Source: Apoda limacodes (Eukaryota; Arthropoda; Insecta; Lepidoptera; Limacodidae). From it: DNA of 64,000 nt. A program made the translations under genes and the position numbers. Within the stretch, counting starts at the first letter, position 1; the number at the start of each line of letters is the position of its first letter. Positions 1-13,100 of the stretch are shown here, piece by piece. The stretch spans positions 21,847,901-21,911,900 of the forward strand of contig OX291549.1 of NCBI GenBank assembly GCA_946406115.1. The letters are read 5' to 3'. The notes below the pieces were generated by a model. It was not told the origin of the DNA. It did not search any database and saw nothing but the letters and a program-made list of their open reading frames with translations.

Positions 1-142
1 CATACCTGTGTCATTTCTTTTATCAACAGTGACATCACTACAATTGCCATTAATACTGATTGACGCCGCCAACGTGTTAGAATCCATAGCCGTTAGAGTA
101 ACTAAAGGACCTAATCCTTTATATGCTAAGATATAGCTTACG
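1..142 (-). CDS. Possible partial exon of unknown gene or transposase relic
   Basis: On the minus strand an open frame runs from the left edge to about position 160. It includes GLGPLVTLTAMDSNTL and then a hydrophilic stretch (NGNCSDVTVDKRNDTG). A weak splice acceptor (TTTCACAG) would start the exon at 142. The KGLGPLV segment is loosely like the middle of Tc1/pogo-type DDE transposases, but the rest is not, so neither reading is secure. The frame is cut by the window edge. I do not recognise the protein. Confidence 0.25.
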
Positions 143-620
143 CTGTGAAAGTTTGACAGTCGTCACAGTAGTAATAAGATAAACACTTTGTCACTAGTTA
201 ATCATATTCACATAAATTACAATAACATGAAAAAGATATTTTTCACAATTAAATATATGTGACACACATCATTAGATTTTATTATCACTGTAATGTCATT
301 ATTTGAACTCTCATCAAAAAAAGGTTAAACATCTGTACTGGCCAGTAATGCAGATTTATTAATGACAAGTACTGTTGAGATTATTATGTCTATAATCTTC
401 AACATTATCACATATATATGTTTGTCCAGTGCGGGAATTAAACTCACATTCTCTGCACAGCAGGTGGCCATATTACCAACTAGGCTGCGAGGTAGTAATA
501 TAAGTCATATTGTGACACGAATAATTTAAAACCTATGGGGATACTTCCCGTTGACCTAGAATCATGAAAATTGGCAAGAAGCAAGTTGCTACATCACAAA
601 TATAGAAAAAAATCAAAAAA
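143..620. other. AT-rich sequence, nothing assignable
   Basis: No coding signal. Positions 425-500 resemble the tRNA-like head of a lepidopteran SINE on the minus strand (inverted B-box-like GGGAATTAAACTC at 434-446), but are too degraded to assign. Confidence 0.3.
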
Positions 621-627
621 CTTTTTA

Positions 628-1926
628 TATACTACTAAGGTGGCAATCAAGCTTACGGTCCGCCTGATGGTTAGCGGTCGCCGTAGCCTTAGACGCTTGC
701 AACACCTGGTGCAACACTTGCACGTTGCCGACCCTTCAAAAATCTTATAAATTCTTTCTTTTAACTGCGGCTCGTATGCATGTGCCGGACAAAATGCTAG
801 CTACCCATTTGCACAAACCTTTGGGCACTCTGTAAAATGGCAATCGATAGACGACCCCGGTTCCGCTATGTTCGCTATGTCCAGGCTACATGCCAATGCC
901 TACCCCTGACTTTTAATGACTAGTGCCCACTGGTGTTTGAGATATACTAGAAGGTTACCAGTCGAGCGACGGTGGCAAAAGTCATATTGAAGGTCGCTGA
1001 CCAGTTCATGTTCTTCTAGGTATCTTAGAAGCTGTGTGTTAATCACGCTCCATCATCTTGGAGAAGAGGGAGGTAATATGGCCTGTAGTTCGATGGATCT
1101 GATCTATCGCCCTATTTGGGCACCTAGTGTGGAAGGAAAGCGTGAAGAGGCGCGTGAGTACAGGAAATAACTCAGGAGCACACTGTTTAAGCATCACTGC
1201 TGGTATACCGTCTGGCCCACTCGACTTATGAACGTCTAGATAAAGCAACGCCCGCCGGATCTCCCGCTGTGTTATGGATATTTTCGGTATGGTTTTACCA
1301 CACCTAGAGGAATAACTCGCTATTCTTTCATCTATTTTGCCTTGCAGAATTGAAATTTAGCTCTGGCAGTTGCTTTCTTACTGAAACTCTAGGCAGCATT
1401 TAATTTAACGTTTTAACTTAGACATATTCAGATCCTTATTATTACGAGCCGTGGTCCAAGCCTCAAACGCAGTTTACTTGAGAATTTTAGCTTCTCTGCA
1501 ATACCTATTAAACCACAGTCGTTTTTTGACACCGGCAGCTACTTAGGAATAAAATATTGTATACCTGTGAGGATTGTCTCAGTGACTGCGGCTGCGCAGA
1601 CGTCAGGATTTTCTGAGCTAAAGCAGAACTGCCTCCACGAGTACGATGCATAAAATGCTTGCAGTCCATCCCAGTCTGTCGACTTATAATACCACACATG
1701 AAGCCAATTAGCTGGCCCAGATGGATCGGGTTGTGTGCATGACACTTGAGTCCGAACGAGACAATGGTGCGAGGTGGTGAGACAACAGGCGCAGGGTATT
1801 CTCGTTGGAGAAAGTACCTGCTGAGAGAATCCATAAGCCACTCACGATGGTGGGCGATAAAGTTTCCCAGAATAACTAGTTCTGCTGTTGGATATTGCTC
1901 TCGAACTTTGTCAGTCGTCAAAATCA
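628..1926 (-). mobile_element. Jockey/CR1-like LINE, rearranged 5'-truncated copy
   Basis: Reading right to left: endonuclease C-terminus (1508-1926), then reverse transcriptase N-terminal part (about 840-1300, containing LDVHKSSGPDGIPAVMLK), then the family's 3' UTR (about 640-770). The endonuclease block matches the + strand block at 30.8-31.3 kb. The RT block matches 31.43-31.72 kb. Most of the RT palm and the C-terminal domain are missing between the RT block and the 3' UTR, so the copy is internally deleted. Frameshifts and stops make it a dead fossil. It is 5'-truncated at about 1926, where it abuts a different LINE. Confidence 0.85.
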
Positions 1927-1929
1927 GGT

Positions 1930-2195
1930 ATAAAAATATCAATAGTTTCAGCAAGAAAAGAGACGTTCACAAAGTAAATACAAGTAAAAATAAGCTGTTG
2001 GTGCATGTTACACGGCTATACAAAATAAGTTACTCTTTTATGGGACAATGTAAACACTTTGACAACAAAGTTCCCAATAATATTCAAAAGCTATCAAGAA
2101 GTAAATTTAAATCTCTTATCAAACAACTACTCTGTAAACAAGCATACTACAATATTTCAGACTATGTAAACGATAAAAATCGTTGGGACTGAAGA
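1930..2195 (+). pseudogene. 3' end of a second LINE family's RT ORF
   Basis: The + strand frame ending at 2192 has a C-terminal part reading KLLVHVTRLYKISYSFMGQ and ending KQAYYNISDYVNDKNRW. This resembles the C-terminal tail downstream of reverse transcriptase in insect non-LTR ORF2 proteins (pattern FYNKIP / KK-AYY--DY). The upstream part of the same open frame is only antisense of the neighbouring endonuclease fragment. The junction at about 1926 is therefore a transposon-transposon boundary, not a gene fusion. Confidence 0.5.
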
Positions 2196-2199
2196 TGCT

Positions 2200-2960
2200 C
2201 AATTACAGGATGCATAGGTAAACCAAATTAAAATGGAAATGATATAACATTGTACGGCTTAAATTTTTTATTTAAAACATTGATTGTATTTGAAGTTTTT
2301 ATGTTTTTTTTTAAAAGAGTAACTATCTAGTTTCTTGCCGGATTCTTCTCGATAGAAATCAACAACATTGTGAACCGGATTTCAAAATATAGTATTTCAT
2401 AACCTTGACAATTTAAAAGAGTTTGTAAAATCCAAATTCGAATATAAAAATTTGATTTTGACTTTGTAAATGTCTATGGCATCGTCCGAACGAGTACTTT
2501 TTCGACGCTTAGACGTCCAGTGACCTAAAGGGTCCAAACGAAGCCCTATTGCTGTCATTCACGTGTCCGTCTGTCTGTCCGTCGTCAGGCCTGTCACATA
2601 GATTTTACAGCCAAACGGTTGGAGCTACAGTCCTCAAATTTTGGAAGTTATTGCTTACAAACTGATAAAAAACTCCCGGCGTAAAAAGCGACCACAGGAC
2701 ACAAGACAAAAGAAGTCATAAGGTGTTCAGAACGTTAAAAATAACGCGCGTAAAAAGCGTTGAGAAAGCACTCGTGCAAACGACCACTTATCATATCAGA
2801 TAATGAGTATAATTATGTATTATACTTCGGCCGTTTTAGAAACTAAGTTTCGAAACTGGTTTCCAAAAAAGAAAAATATTTTTTCAACCGAAAGCCTGGT
2901 TTTCAAATCAGAACATTACTTCTTCTTTGAAACCAGTTACAAATTAAAACAAAAATATCC
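2200..2960. other. Degraded interspersed repeat, no gene
   Basis: AT-rich. A CTGTCTGTCCGTC run near 2570, followed by a block with 'ttttacagccaaacggttgg', is typical of lepidopteran interspersed repeats. The open frame at 2803-2997 is lysine/phenylalanine-rich and recognisable as nothing. Confidence 0.35.
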
Positions 2961-2965
2961 TGTGT

Positions 2966-3836
2966 CGAAACTATTTCCGAAACTCGAAAGTCCTTAACAC
3001 GAAAAAAAATAGAAGTAGGTACATTTTCAAAAATTAATTTAAATGCAAAAAAATATGAAACTTAATATTTTTTTTTCTGGACTGTCAATGCAGTTGGCTG
3101 TTGCAGCCATTACTGCTTCACCGGGCTTTTTGGGGCGAGACTCTAAAGAAGCCTCAGCCCATATAGCGCTCAACGCTTAAGGGCTTCCCGCGGGGGGAGC
3201 CTCGGCTCGGGTTGTCGCTCTCGGGGGCGTCCCTTCGACCGGCGTGAGTCTCGAACCCGAAGGTGAGTCAGCGCCAGGAGGGGAGTTCCTCGTTCCAGAA
3301 GGGGACTTCCCCGTTAGGAGGGGAGATCCCCGTTAAACTTAATAAGCTAAAAATCTATTCTAACTAAAACTGATGCAAAAAATTTAACCTTTACAGGCAA
3401 AATAAGAACGGCGCAATAGTTTCATGACAACAGTATATTAAAAATCAGGACTACTAACAATATTGAGGGGTGGCACTCCAAAAAAAACCGTTGCATTGGG
3501 CGTAGACATCCCATTCTAGCTCATTTACTTGATATTTAAAAAAATGAAATAGGGGTAGATGACAGAGTATCTATCTATTACATAGAGATTGACGAGGAAA
3601 TCAATTCTACCATACAACTTTTAAAACAAAATAAAATTGTACTTGGACACTGTCATGAAATTATTTCTCATTTAACCTTTAAATGTTTAATTTTTTGTAT
3701 CGTAGTATAGAAAGTTACATTTGATTTTTTTCAAACTATTTTTGAAAAAGTACTACTATAAGTTTTTTTTTTAATTTAAAATAGACCATCTTTCTCCTAT
3801 TATATTGAGGACTTTCGAGTTTCGGAAATAGTTTCG
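2966..3836. repeat. Element bounded by perfect 29-bp inverted repeats
   Basis: Positions 2966-2994 (starting CGAAACTATTTCCGAAACTC) and 3808-3836 are exact reverse complements over 29 bp. The enclosed ~810 bp include the GC-rich repeat at 3110-3335. The arrangement fits a non-autonomous element, or two inverted copies of a short repeat. It ends about 245 bp upstream of the GLOD4 start codon. No target duplication was identified. Confidence 0.55.
3110..3335. repeat. GC-rich interspersed repeat, shared with 38.66-38.82 kb
   Basis: The run from 'caccgggctt' through 'cgaacccgaaggtgagtcag' recurs with small changes at about 38668-38815. It ends in a short tandem of 'aggaggggag' / 'ttcctcgtt' units. 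It is much more GC-rich than its surroundings. Probably a fragment of a LINE 5' region; class not determined. Confidence 0.6.
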
Positions 3837-3839
3837 AAA

Positions 3840-4080
3840 TTCTGATTTCTTGTTTCTATATTTTGGTCTGGTAGCATAAGTGTAATAAATTTGAAAACGG
3901 TCACACTGCTTGCTACTTTTTTTTTAGTTTGTTATCAATTCTAATTTGAGTGGACGTGCGTGAAGAATTCCTAGAATGCAAAAACATATATTATGTTAAT
4001 AACTTTTACATAAATAAAACAGTGATTCCATTAGAACGATCAAACTTCATTAGATCTATAGGTAAAATAAAGTTGTAAAA
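3840..4080 (+). promoter_or_regulatory. Probable GLOD4 promoter and 5' UTR
   Basis: About 240 bp lie between the inverted-repeat element ending at 3836 and the GLOD4 ATG. The sequence is AT-rich with no clear TATA box at a convincing distance. The start context is AAAA-ATG-G, with A at -3, which is favourable. The exact transcription start cannot be read from sequence. Confidence 0.35.
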
Positions 4081-4170
4081 ATGGTTAGCGGTCGCGCATT
4101 GCATTTCGTTTTTAAAGTGGCTGATAGAACTCTTACTACCAAATTCTACAGGGAAGTTTTGGGGATGAAG
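4081..4170 (+). CDS. GLOD4: GLOD4 coding exon 1
   Basis: Thirty codons starting [16 protein letters not shown] and ending REVLGMK, followed by donor GTTAGT at 4171. This is the first beta-alpha unit of the N-terminal VOC domain. The preceding 5' sequence has no longer open extension, and the family protein starts here, so the ATG choice is firm. Confidence 0.95.
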
Positions 4171-7100
4171 GTTAGTAAATACACCGTAGATTTATGTTAA
4201 AATTCTCGTTAGTAAGTACCACCTACAACTTTAATCTGATTTCTATGATAAGTACCTATGTGCCTCCGTATACAAGAAACTCCAAGGTCAAGCTTACCGA
4301 TGCTGGCGGACCGGTAACTTGAGGAACTAATTGTCATTTAGCCGTGCAAGGTGATTATACTTATGGAGGTCGAGTATAGATGCTGGGCCTAAGCACAGAC
4401 TTTATAATTTAAGGGGCGTTTTGTTGACAGGCATTTTACGCATTGAATGCGCTTAGTGCTCATTTTGCGCACATTCGAACGTTCTGTTGCCCAAAAATGA
4501 ATGCGCTATGACGTCACTTCCAACCGCTTTCAACGTATTAGCTGCACATACTCGCAAGGAAAAGCAGTAAAAACTACCGTAAAAAATCTTTTTCCTTTAC
4601 ATCTTTACACGAAATTGACAACTGAAACTTGAGTTTTAGGTTTTTTTTATTTACCAACCACTTAAGTCCCATTAAAAAACCATTTTTTAGCAGATAAGGT
4701 AAAAATATACAATATCCCCCGCGTATTTAAGGGTTGAAAGTGATGGGGGGAGGGGGGGTAGGAGGTACCCCAGAAAAGGAGGGGGCCCGGAACCCCCCCT
4801 TTTTTATATAAATTTTTAAAAATTTAACCTCAAAATGTAGGAACCAACTTCTATCAGGCTATCCAATTTTCCCTGCGTAATTTAGGGCTGATAGTGAGGG
4901 GGGAAGAGGTAGGTACCCCCGAAAACTAGAGGGCCCGGAACCCCCCCTTTTTTATATATTTTTTTTAAAATTTAACCTCAAAATGTAGAAACCAACTTTC
5001 TTTAGACTATTGAATGGTTAATTAATATACAATTTCCCCTGCGTATTTAAGGGTTGACAAAATTAGCCCCCTCTCCTCCGCAAACTCAATGCATTGAGCT
5101 TTTGTGCCCAACTGAGAGAAAATCATTCTCCAGTTCCACATAGATCTGAAACAGCAAAAAGTAAGTTATTAGTTTTAAACTAAGATGAACTATGACAAAT
5201 GACTGCTTTTGTGGTTCAGTTGGTAGTGCTCCTGCCTACTGAACCGAGGGGTGTGGGTTCGATTCCAGCCCAAACAAACACGGGTAGAAATAAAAAACAA
5301 ATAACCACAAACGTTAAGAAAGGAGCTTGCTTCGCTGCACTCCTGCCTCAACCTTCTAACCTAACTCAACTGTCGTTGGGGTGCCCTAACAAGATTTCTG
5401 GGTAGAACTAAAAAAAAAATAACCACGAACGTTAAGGCAGGAGCTTGCTTCGCTACGCTCCTGCCTTAACCTTCTAACCTAACTCTACTGTCGTTGGGGT
5501 GCCCTAACAAAATTTCTGGGTAGAAATAAAAAAAATAACCACGAACGTTGAGGCAGGAGCTTGCTTCGCTACGCTCCTGCCTTAACCTTCTAACCTAACT
5601 CGACTGTCGTTGGGGTGCCCTAACAAGATTTCTGGGTAGAAATAAAAAAAAATAACCACGAACGTTAAGGCAGGAGCTTGCTTCGCTACGCTCCTGCCTT
5701 AACCTTCTAACCTAACTCGACTGTCGTTGGGGTGCCCTAACAAGATTTCTGGGTAGAAATAAAAAAATAACCACGAACGTTGAGGCAGGAGCTTGCTTCC
5801 CTACGCTCCTGCCTTAACCTTCTAACCTAACTCGACTGTCGTTGGGGTGCCCTAACAAGATTTCTGGGTAGAAATAAAAAAAATAACCACGAACGTTAAG
5901 GCAGGAGCTTGCTCCGCTACGCTCCTGCCTTAACCTTCTAACCTAACTCGACTGTCGTTGGGGTGCCCTAACAAGATTTCTGGGTAGAAATAAAAAAAAA
6001 ACCACGTACGTTAAGGCAGGAGCTTGCTTCGCTACGCTCCTGCCTTAACCTTGTAACCTAACTCGACTGTCGTTGGGGTGCCCTAACAAGTTTCTGGGTA
6101 GAAATAAAAAAAATAACCACGAACGTTAAGGCAGGAGCTTGCTTCGCTACGCTCCTGCCTTAACCTTCTAACCTAACTCGACTGTCGTTGGGGTGCCCTA
6201 ACAAGATTTCTGGGTAGAAATAAAAAAAATAACCACGAACGTTAAGGCAGGAGCTTGCTTCGCTACGCTCCTGCCTTAACCTTCTAACCTAACTCGACTG
6301 TCGTTGGGGTGCCCTAACAAGATTTCTGGGTAGAAATTAACCAAAGTGACTAGCCCAAAAGTTTAAAAAAGTAACTTACCTCAATTCATCCACATATAGA
6401 TTGGTACGTCTCCCAGATGAACCCAAAGTCCTCCCCTAATTTTCTTCTTCCAAGAAAGAAGGCATAAATGTGTTAGCCATGCAACTAGGACCAGCTCTCT
6501 ACTCTCTCCATGGTAGTCACACAATTTGTTTTCGACAGGAGTACGTAAAAACAATCTCAACTAAAAATGTCGGCGTTTTGAGTATTGTTTTACCAAACGC
6601 GCGCTATGTTTACTGGTCAATGCGTTTAATGCGGTAATTGCGTAAAAAAACGCGACTAAAAACTAGCATCGCATCACTTATAAAAAACAAAAGCAAAAAT
6701 TTTACTGTAGTAAAATACCTATATAATTTCAATATGCATTTTTCAACAAAAATTAAACCTTATTTTGCCCTATAAGCAAAAAAAAAGCCGTAGGGATTTC
6801 ATACCTGCGACTGATGTAGTCAGACCAAAAAAAAAATTTGCAATTTTGCAATTATTTATCAATTTTCATAATTTTATTTCTGAAAAACTACATAATTCCG
6901 GGCTCTGAAACTTCGCACAGTTAATATTGAAAACTAGATCTATTAGCCAAAAAATTACGAACACCCAACTCGACGGGGGATATTGTATATTTTATCCGTT
7001 GTAAGAATATAATATACTACGTAAGAGTGAGAATCTTCAAAAACTATGTCATAATTGTTATCTAGCTAGTAAGCTAACAAAATTTTATAGTGAACATATC

Positions 7101-10100
7101 ATTATATTGATAAGTATATATATCATTATTATCATTAGATTCGTTATTTCATCAATAAATAGACATAAGAATAATCTACTTTTAAAATAGTCCCAATAGA
7201 ACATATCGCTTGCGGGCCAAATTTAGAAATACATAAGCATAAATAAAGCGCTTGGAGTGCTAATATAAGGTTGACTCTTTTATTTATGTAGATTCTATTG
7301 CCGTGTGTGATTGCCAAGTCATTCCTAAAGAAGTATATATATGTATTATATTGATAACACTGGTTTTACAAGCATCCATAGGCTATGGTGACCGCTTACC
7401 ATCAAGCAGACCGTATGCTTGATTGCCACCTTAGTGGTATAAAAAAAAAAATTACCTAATAAAAATAAATATAAAATAAAAATAATAAAAAAATGTAAGT
7501 CAACTCATTAGGTAACAATTAATGACAAAGCCTAGATAGATTCTCCCATAGATAGGTATTGAATAAATTAACTGACTTAACAAATTAGATATCACAACTT
7601 GTTGCAGTAGAACATGTGTTAGTAGATTTACATTTTTGTACATGTTATGTGTTTGTTGGGATCTCATTTCTTTTCATAGGTAGTACTTGAACCTTTAAGT
7701 CTGAGGAGAGACTTTGCCTCCCTGTGTGTGATCTACCACTTTTACAATTGTTCGAAATGATGCCCACGGCTACTTTCTACTATCATACCGCTCACCATCT
7801 GCAGGGAATTCATTCTCACACTTTAGAACCAAAATTGTCGTGTACATTGTGGTTTCAGAGAAACTCACTCCCGCAAACACTTGGGTTGTGGAATGATCCC
7901 TCTGCCAAGGTTTTCTCTAAGGACTACAGTATGGGGTTCCTCAAGAAAGAAGTTCTTGGATTTTTGAAGGGTCAGTCACTTACGCGTTAGTGATGACGCT
8001 GGTTTTACAAGTGTCCATAGGCTACGGTGACCGCTTACCATCAGGTAAACCGTATGCCTGTTTGCCACCTTATTGGTATAAAAAAAAAATATTTACCTAA
8101 TTATTATTTCTTCTTCATTTAATTTCAATGCACTTCACTGATGTTCCAACTGATTTCATTTATTATATTGGCCATTCTACAAGTAATCTTCGAAGAGGCT
8201 GATTGTACATAGTTCCTATTAATGTATATTATATATGTAACACAGTTGATGAATAATTTAACTGTTTATTTTCGAATTTTTTGATTATTTTTTTTACATA
8301 ACCTTATGTTTAATCATAAATTTAAGAAAAATATTTGATAATTTTCCTCAGAACCCCCTATTGTACACCTGTTACCTATAATTATACCTAGTTCTGTTAT
8401 GTGTGTTTGTATGTCACACAGATAAACTTTTCATAGATTCTGATGATATTTCATACAGTTGGGTGAAATTACAAATATTATTTTAGGTAGCTTCTTCTTC
8501 ATAATTGTGGTTTTTTTTATATATATATTTGCAATAATAACTTGTTTTCCTTGGTTAATATTACACAAAATATTAGTTTCTGGTCATCAATGTGGAGTGA
8601 CATACTAACTTACCCTAACTTTCCAACCATGTAATTAAATTCTATGACAGTTATTTTGAACACAATTATGTTAGCAAATTTCTTGTATTTCAATAATTTC
8701 CAGTTTTTAATAGCCAGCTTTTAATTCTATAATTTTTACAGGTACTTCGACATGAAGAATTCAGTGAGGGCTGTGAAGCAGCTTGTAATGGGTAAGTCAC
8801 TGTTTAGATACGGCCTAGACTATCTAAAAGCATGTTTTAGACTGCATTCCAGAAGATATTTTCCACACACATAGTCACAAACAAATATTTTTACATACTC
8901 TCTCTCTCACTGATACACAAACCTCTTTATCACAAAGATAAAGATAATTACACTTTTGCAATTACAGATTACATCATGAAAAAAAATTTGTTATATTAAA
9001 AAATTTTTTTTTTAAATATATTTGGGATAGTAGATTATCAAAAGCAAATTATTATTATTGACATAATACATTATTACATTATTTTCAGACCCTATGCTAA
9101 CAGATGGAGTAAAACTATGATGGGCTATGGACCAGAAGACACACATTTTGTAGTAGAACTCACATACAACTATGGAATCACACAATATGAAAAAGGCAAT
9201 GAATTTCTTGGTCTCACAGTTCAGTCCAGTGAGAGCTTGAAGAGAGCAGCATCAGAAAACTGGCCAGCAAAGGAAGAAAAGGGACTTAAATATCTTGAGG
9301 CTCCTGGTGGTTACAGATTCTACATAGTTGATAAACCACAACCTGTTGATAAAGGTGACTTTAATTATTTATTCTATATTTTCAATGTTAACATTAGTTC
9401 ATTAGTTGCATGCAGTGCAAACTTTAACTTGAAATGTTAAATGCATTATTGTAATCCTAATGTAGCCATTTTTACAAAATAGGGCATTATGTTGACAGGC
9501 ATTATACACATTCGATGCGCTCTTTTAGTCGTTCCTTTGACTAAAAATGAATGCGCTATGGCGTCACTTTCAGTCCCCATCTAACCCGTTGGCTGCACAT
9601 GCTCGGTAGGAATAGTAGTGGATATGCTGTCAAACAGTGAATGGACATATTGTTTGTTTACATTTGGTAAACAGAACAATTTCAATGCCAATGCGATGTC
9701 ATAGCTCTGAATGCCCTCAACAAAACATAGCTTAAACTTTCACCAATGTTCTAAAATTTGATGGTTTGATTATTTAAGTTGTTCACATTTGTAGTTGTTG
9801 TTGTTGTGACTGTCATTATTAAAAGTAACGTAATAACAATTATTCAAGGTAATAATATAAATTATGTCAAGAAAAAAAAATCATTACCAGAATCCTTTGT
9901 ATAACATGATTTTCTATAAATCAACTTTATTTTCCATTGTTTTACATACATGTCACAAGTACCTGTCCAAGGATAATGAATGAATCATTTGTATTTTATG
10001 TGTAATTTAGATTCTGCGAAAAGAGTAGGTACCAATTTAATATAACATTATAGACAGAATGTCCTATATGAAAGGTTTGTCTGAATTGACGCCCAGGTGC

Positions 10101-13100
10101 TTGCGACAGTATTCCGTTTTGACGCTCAAAAGAAGTTAAAATGCCAAATCCCTAGCTTTCGCTCTTGCAAATTTTTGAGTCAGAGTAGACACACGACCTT
10201 TATTCATTTTCTATAGACGAAATCAAAAAGTGCACAATAAAACACTACTAATGTGCTATTTACAGACATTTTGTATTCAAGGAATTATGCAATGGTTGGA
10301 AATTGATGGCATGCAAAACGTCCTAACAATATTTTATTTATAGTACTTAAAATCGACATGGTTTTATAGTAAACCAATTTAGCGAATATTCTTTTTACTG
10401 ATATATCTGGCAAAGAGTACACAGTAACACTTAGTTATGATAAGTTTTCCACTTTAGACTACAATATTTTTTTTTGTAACATTCATTTCTCAAGGTCACT
10501 CAAAGATTCTTAATAATTTAGTCACATGACTGTGCTGCAGCACTTGTCAATATTACTTTGTCAATATGCCTACTTATCTCAGATACGGTTAATATCTTAG
10601 GGAATCCGCCTCGCAATAAACAGAGCGGCTGATAAAAGCACATTGTGCAGTTCTGCATAAAACTTGCATCACGCCTTGTTTTAATAAAAAACGCAATATT
10701 GTTTTGTGTTTCTTATTGTATATGCGTCATTTATCTGTAATTGGCTAAATCTATAGCTATTGGGATGTAGTATTAAAACACTGTTTGTTTATTCATGTAA
10801 TACTTTTAATTACTTTTAAAGTCAGTTTTGATCGATCTTGACGGTCTTGAAAGGTCGATTTTGACAATGAACTAAATAACGCACTTAGGACACAACTGAT
10901 CATTGTGATTGATGCTGAATTCAATAACCTTTGAAATTATAAATTATTTACGCCTCGGTTAAATATTTTCTTAGTTTTATAGGATGAAGTAAAAAAAAAT
11001 CAGAAACCTTGTGTCACACAAACGGTGTCCTAATATGAGAAACTGGACGTTTCTAATACGAGATAGTATCTCATATTTGGAACGCTCAGATCATTATACC
11101 GATTTTATAATACTTAACGCGGAAAATACTTTATCTTGCCAATTTCAAGTTCATATATATAAAAAAAATGGCTAACAGCTTTAGAATTTGATCCTTTTAT
11201 TCTGGCTGCAAAAACTGCTTCATGCGTTCTGACAAAGTATCGTGCCTTCTTATAAAACCTCGCTACCTATTTTTTTCCAGCGACCGCCATTGTCAAACTA
11301 AATGTGTGTTTAAGGTGATTTTTTAAAACCAGCTGATACGCCATATGTCCTTCAATTGTAAGCCATAAAAGCGTTGATCCATTTCTTAACAATATTTTAC
11401 CAGATCTTGTTTTTTAATGCTCTGGTAATTCTGGGCACCTTTTCATACGAACTTCTATGAGTACTTTTGCAGCACCATCCTTTTTTTTAACCTATTTGAT
11501 TGCTTCTTACTGACTTTACACCACGTACCATGGCACTGTGGTCCCATGTTTTTCTTTTTATAAGAGGAAACACAAAATTAATCAATTTAATTGTCATATC
11601 GATGTGAACATATGGATCAACGTTGTAATTTGCCTTGTGAAGTTTTTGTGATATAAAAATTGTTTTTCATTTTCTCATAAACGCACTGTCACGTGTATGC
11701 AGCGTCTATAACTGGCGAGTACCGAAATTATGTTGGGAGCTGTCAGTGTGACGTTTCGGGGAACACTAGCGCCACATCGTCATTGTGGTTAGTTTGTGCA
11801 ATACTCATAATAGGCATCTTCCCCTACTATCTCTTGCTCCGCTGTTACATGGGGACAAGGTGTCGAAGTTCTTAATTTCAGAATTTAACTGTTGCCCACC
11901 ACCTGATATAAATCCTTTATTTGCTTTTTAGAAAATTTGGAAGAAATACAGATTCTGCCTTAAATTTAAGCATTGTTGGTCATTATTCAACATAAAACAA
12001 TCAACTCTTTTGAGTACCGAAACTGTACCAAATTTCCCTGTTCTACTGGTACCAGTATCCCAGCTCGTGAATTCTGTTTACCTTCTCAGAATCGGTACTG
12101 CGACCCCTAGTAACTTTTAACTTAGTTTTGTCTTATGAAAGTAATAAAAAAGCTTTAAAACTTTGCATAGACATTTCTTGGGTCAATTTTTAACAATAAA
12201 AAAATTAACCTACCTTAGCTAAATCATATGTTAGTATTTGGTCTACTCGGCCAAAAACAATCTGATAGAAATAATTTGACTTGCTTTTAAATATAGTAAA
12301 AACAAAATAACAATTTCAACAAACAAATCGTTGCCAACATATAAACAAAGGTATTTAGAAGAAAGTTAACAAGATCAAGGTGATTTTGATATTTTTTGAT
12401 ACAATCTCTTCAGACGGTTGATAAGAGATTATATTATCACGTGTGTGAGGTATGAGTTAGTCACGCATGTGGTTATATACTCACTGTTCAGCTTTCGCAA
12501 GCGTGATGTAATGGCTATGTTACCTGTTCTGATTTTTCACAGCGCCCGAAAACGAAAATAAGGGTTCGATGGGAGTTCAAATTCATTGGTCATGTCGGCG
12601 TACTTTTGTTATCAGATATCGGCTATGGTATCTATAATCAGTCTGGCGATCGGATAAATACTCTTACTTAAATAGTGATCGTTTTCAAGCCCATTACGAG
12701 TTGCTGCCATTTAAACCGGGAGACAGTAACACAAAATATTGTGTCAGTTGTACCAGTGGGTCGCCGCTACCAGCTCTATGACCATCATTTTCCTTTTCGT
12801 CATTACGTAGTTAGACCCCTGAAGAACCGCTGTACTGGTACCAATCATCCAATATTTTGTGTCACTGTCTTCCAGTCTAATTGCCGCGCGCGTATGTGTT
12901 GTGTGCCGGCCAATGAATATTAGTACGGTACGCACACGGCAATAGTATAGGTAATGAACTTAAAAACGACCACCACAGGTGTTAGAAAATCGCCTTGCAT
13001 ATTTTTTTTTTTTATTATTATGTACATGTTAATATTATTCACAACATGTTAATATCATTGTGCTCAGTAATATTGGCTACATTAAGTAAATGATTATAAA

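Noticed and set aside
5206..5281. tRNA gene
   Set aside because: A and B boxes are present, but there is no proper acceptor or anticodon stem, and the sequence runs into a repeat tail. Called a SINE head.
5282..6337. CRISPR array
   Set aside because: Units are tandem with no unique spacers, the hairpin repeats are separated by repeated sequence, and the genome is eukaryotic.
11693..11875. Small membrane protein in GLOD4 intron 3
   Set aside because: Hydrophobic stretch only; the start is not a favourable ATG context and composition does not differ from the surrounding intron.
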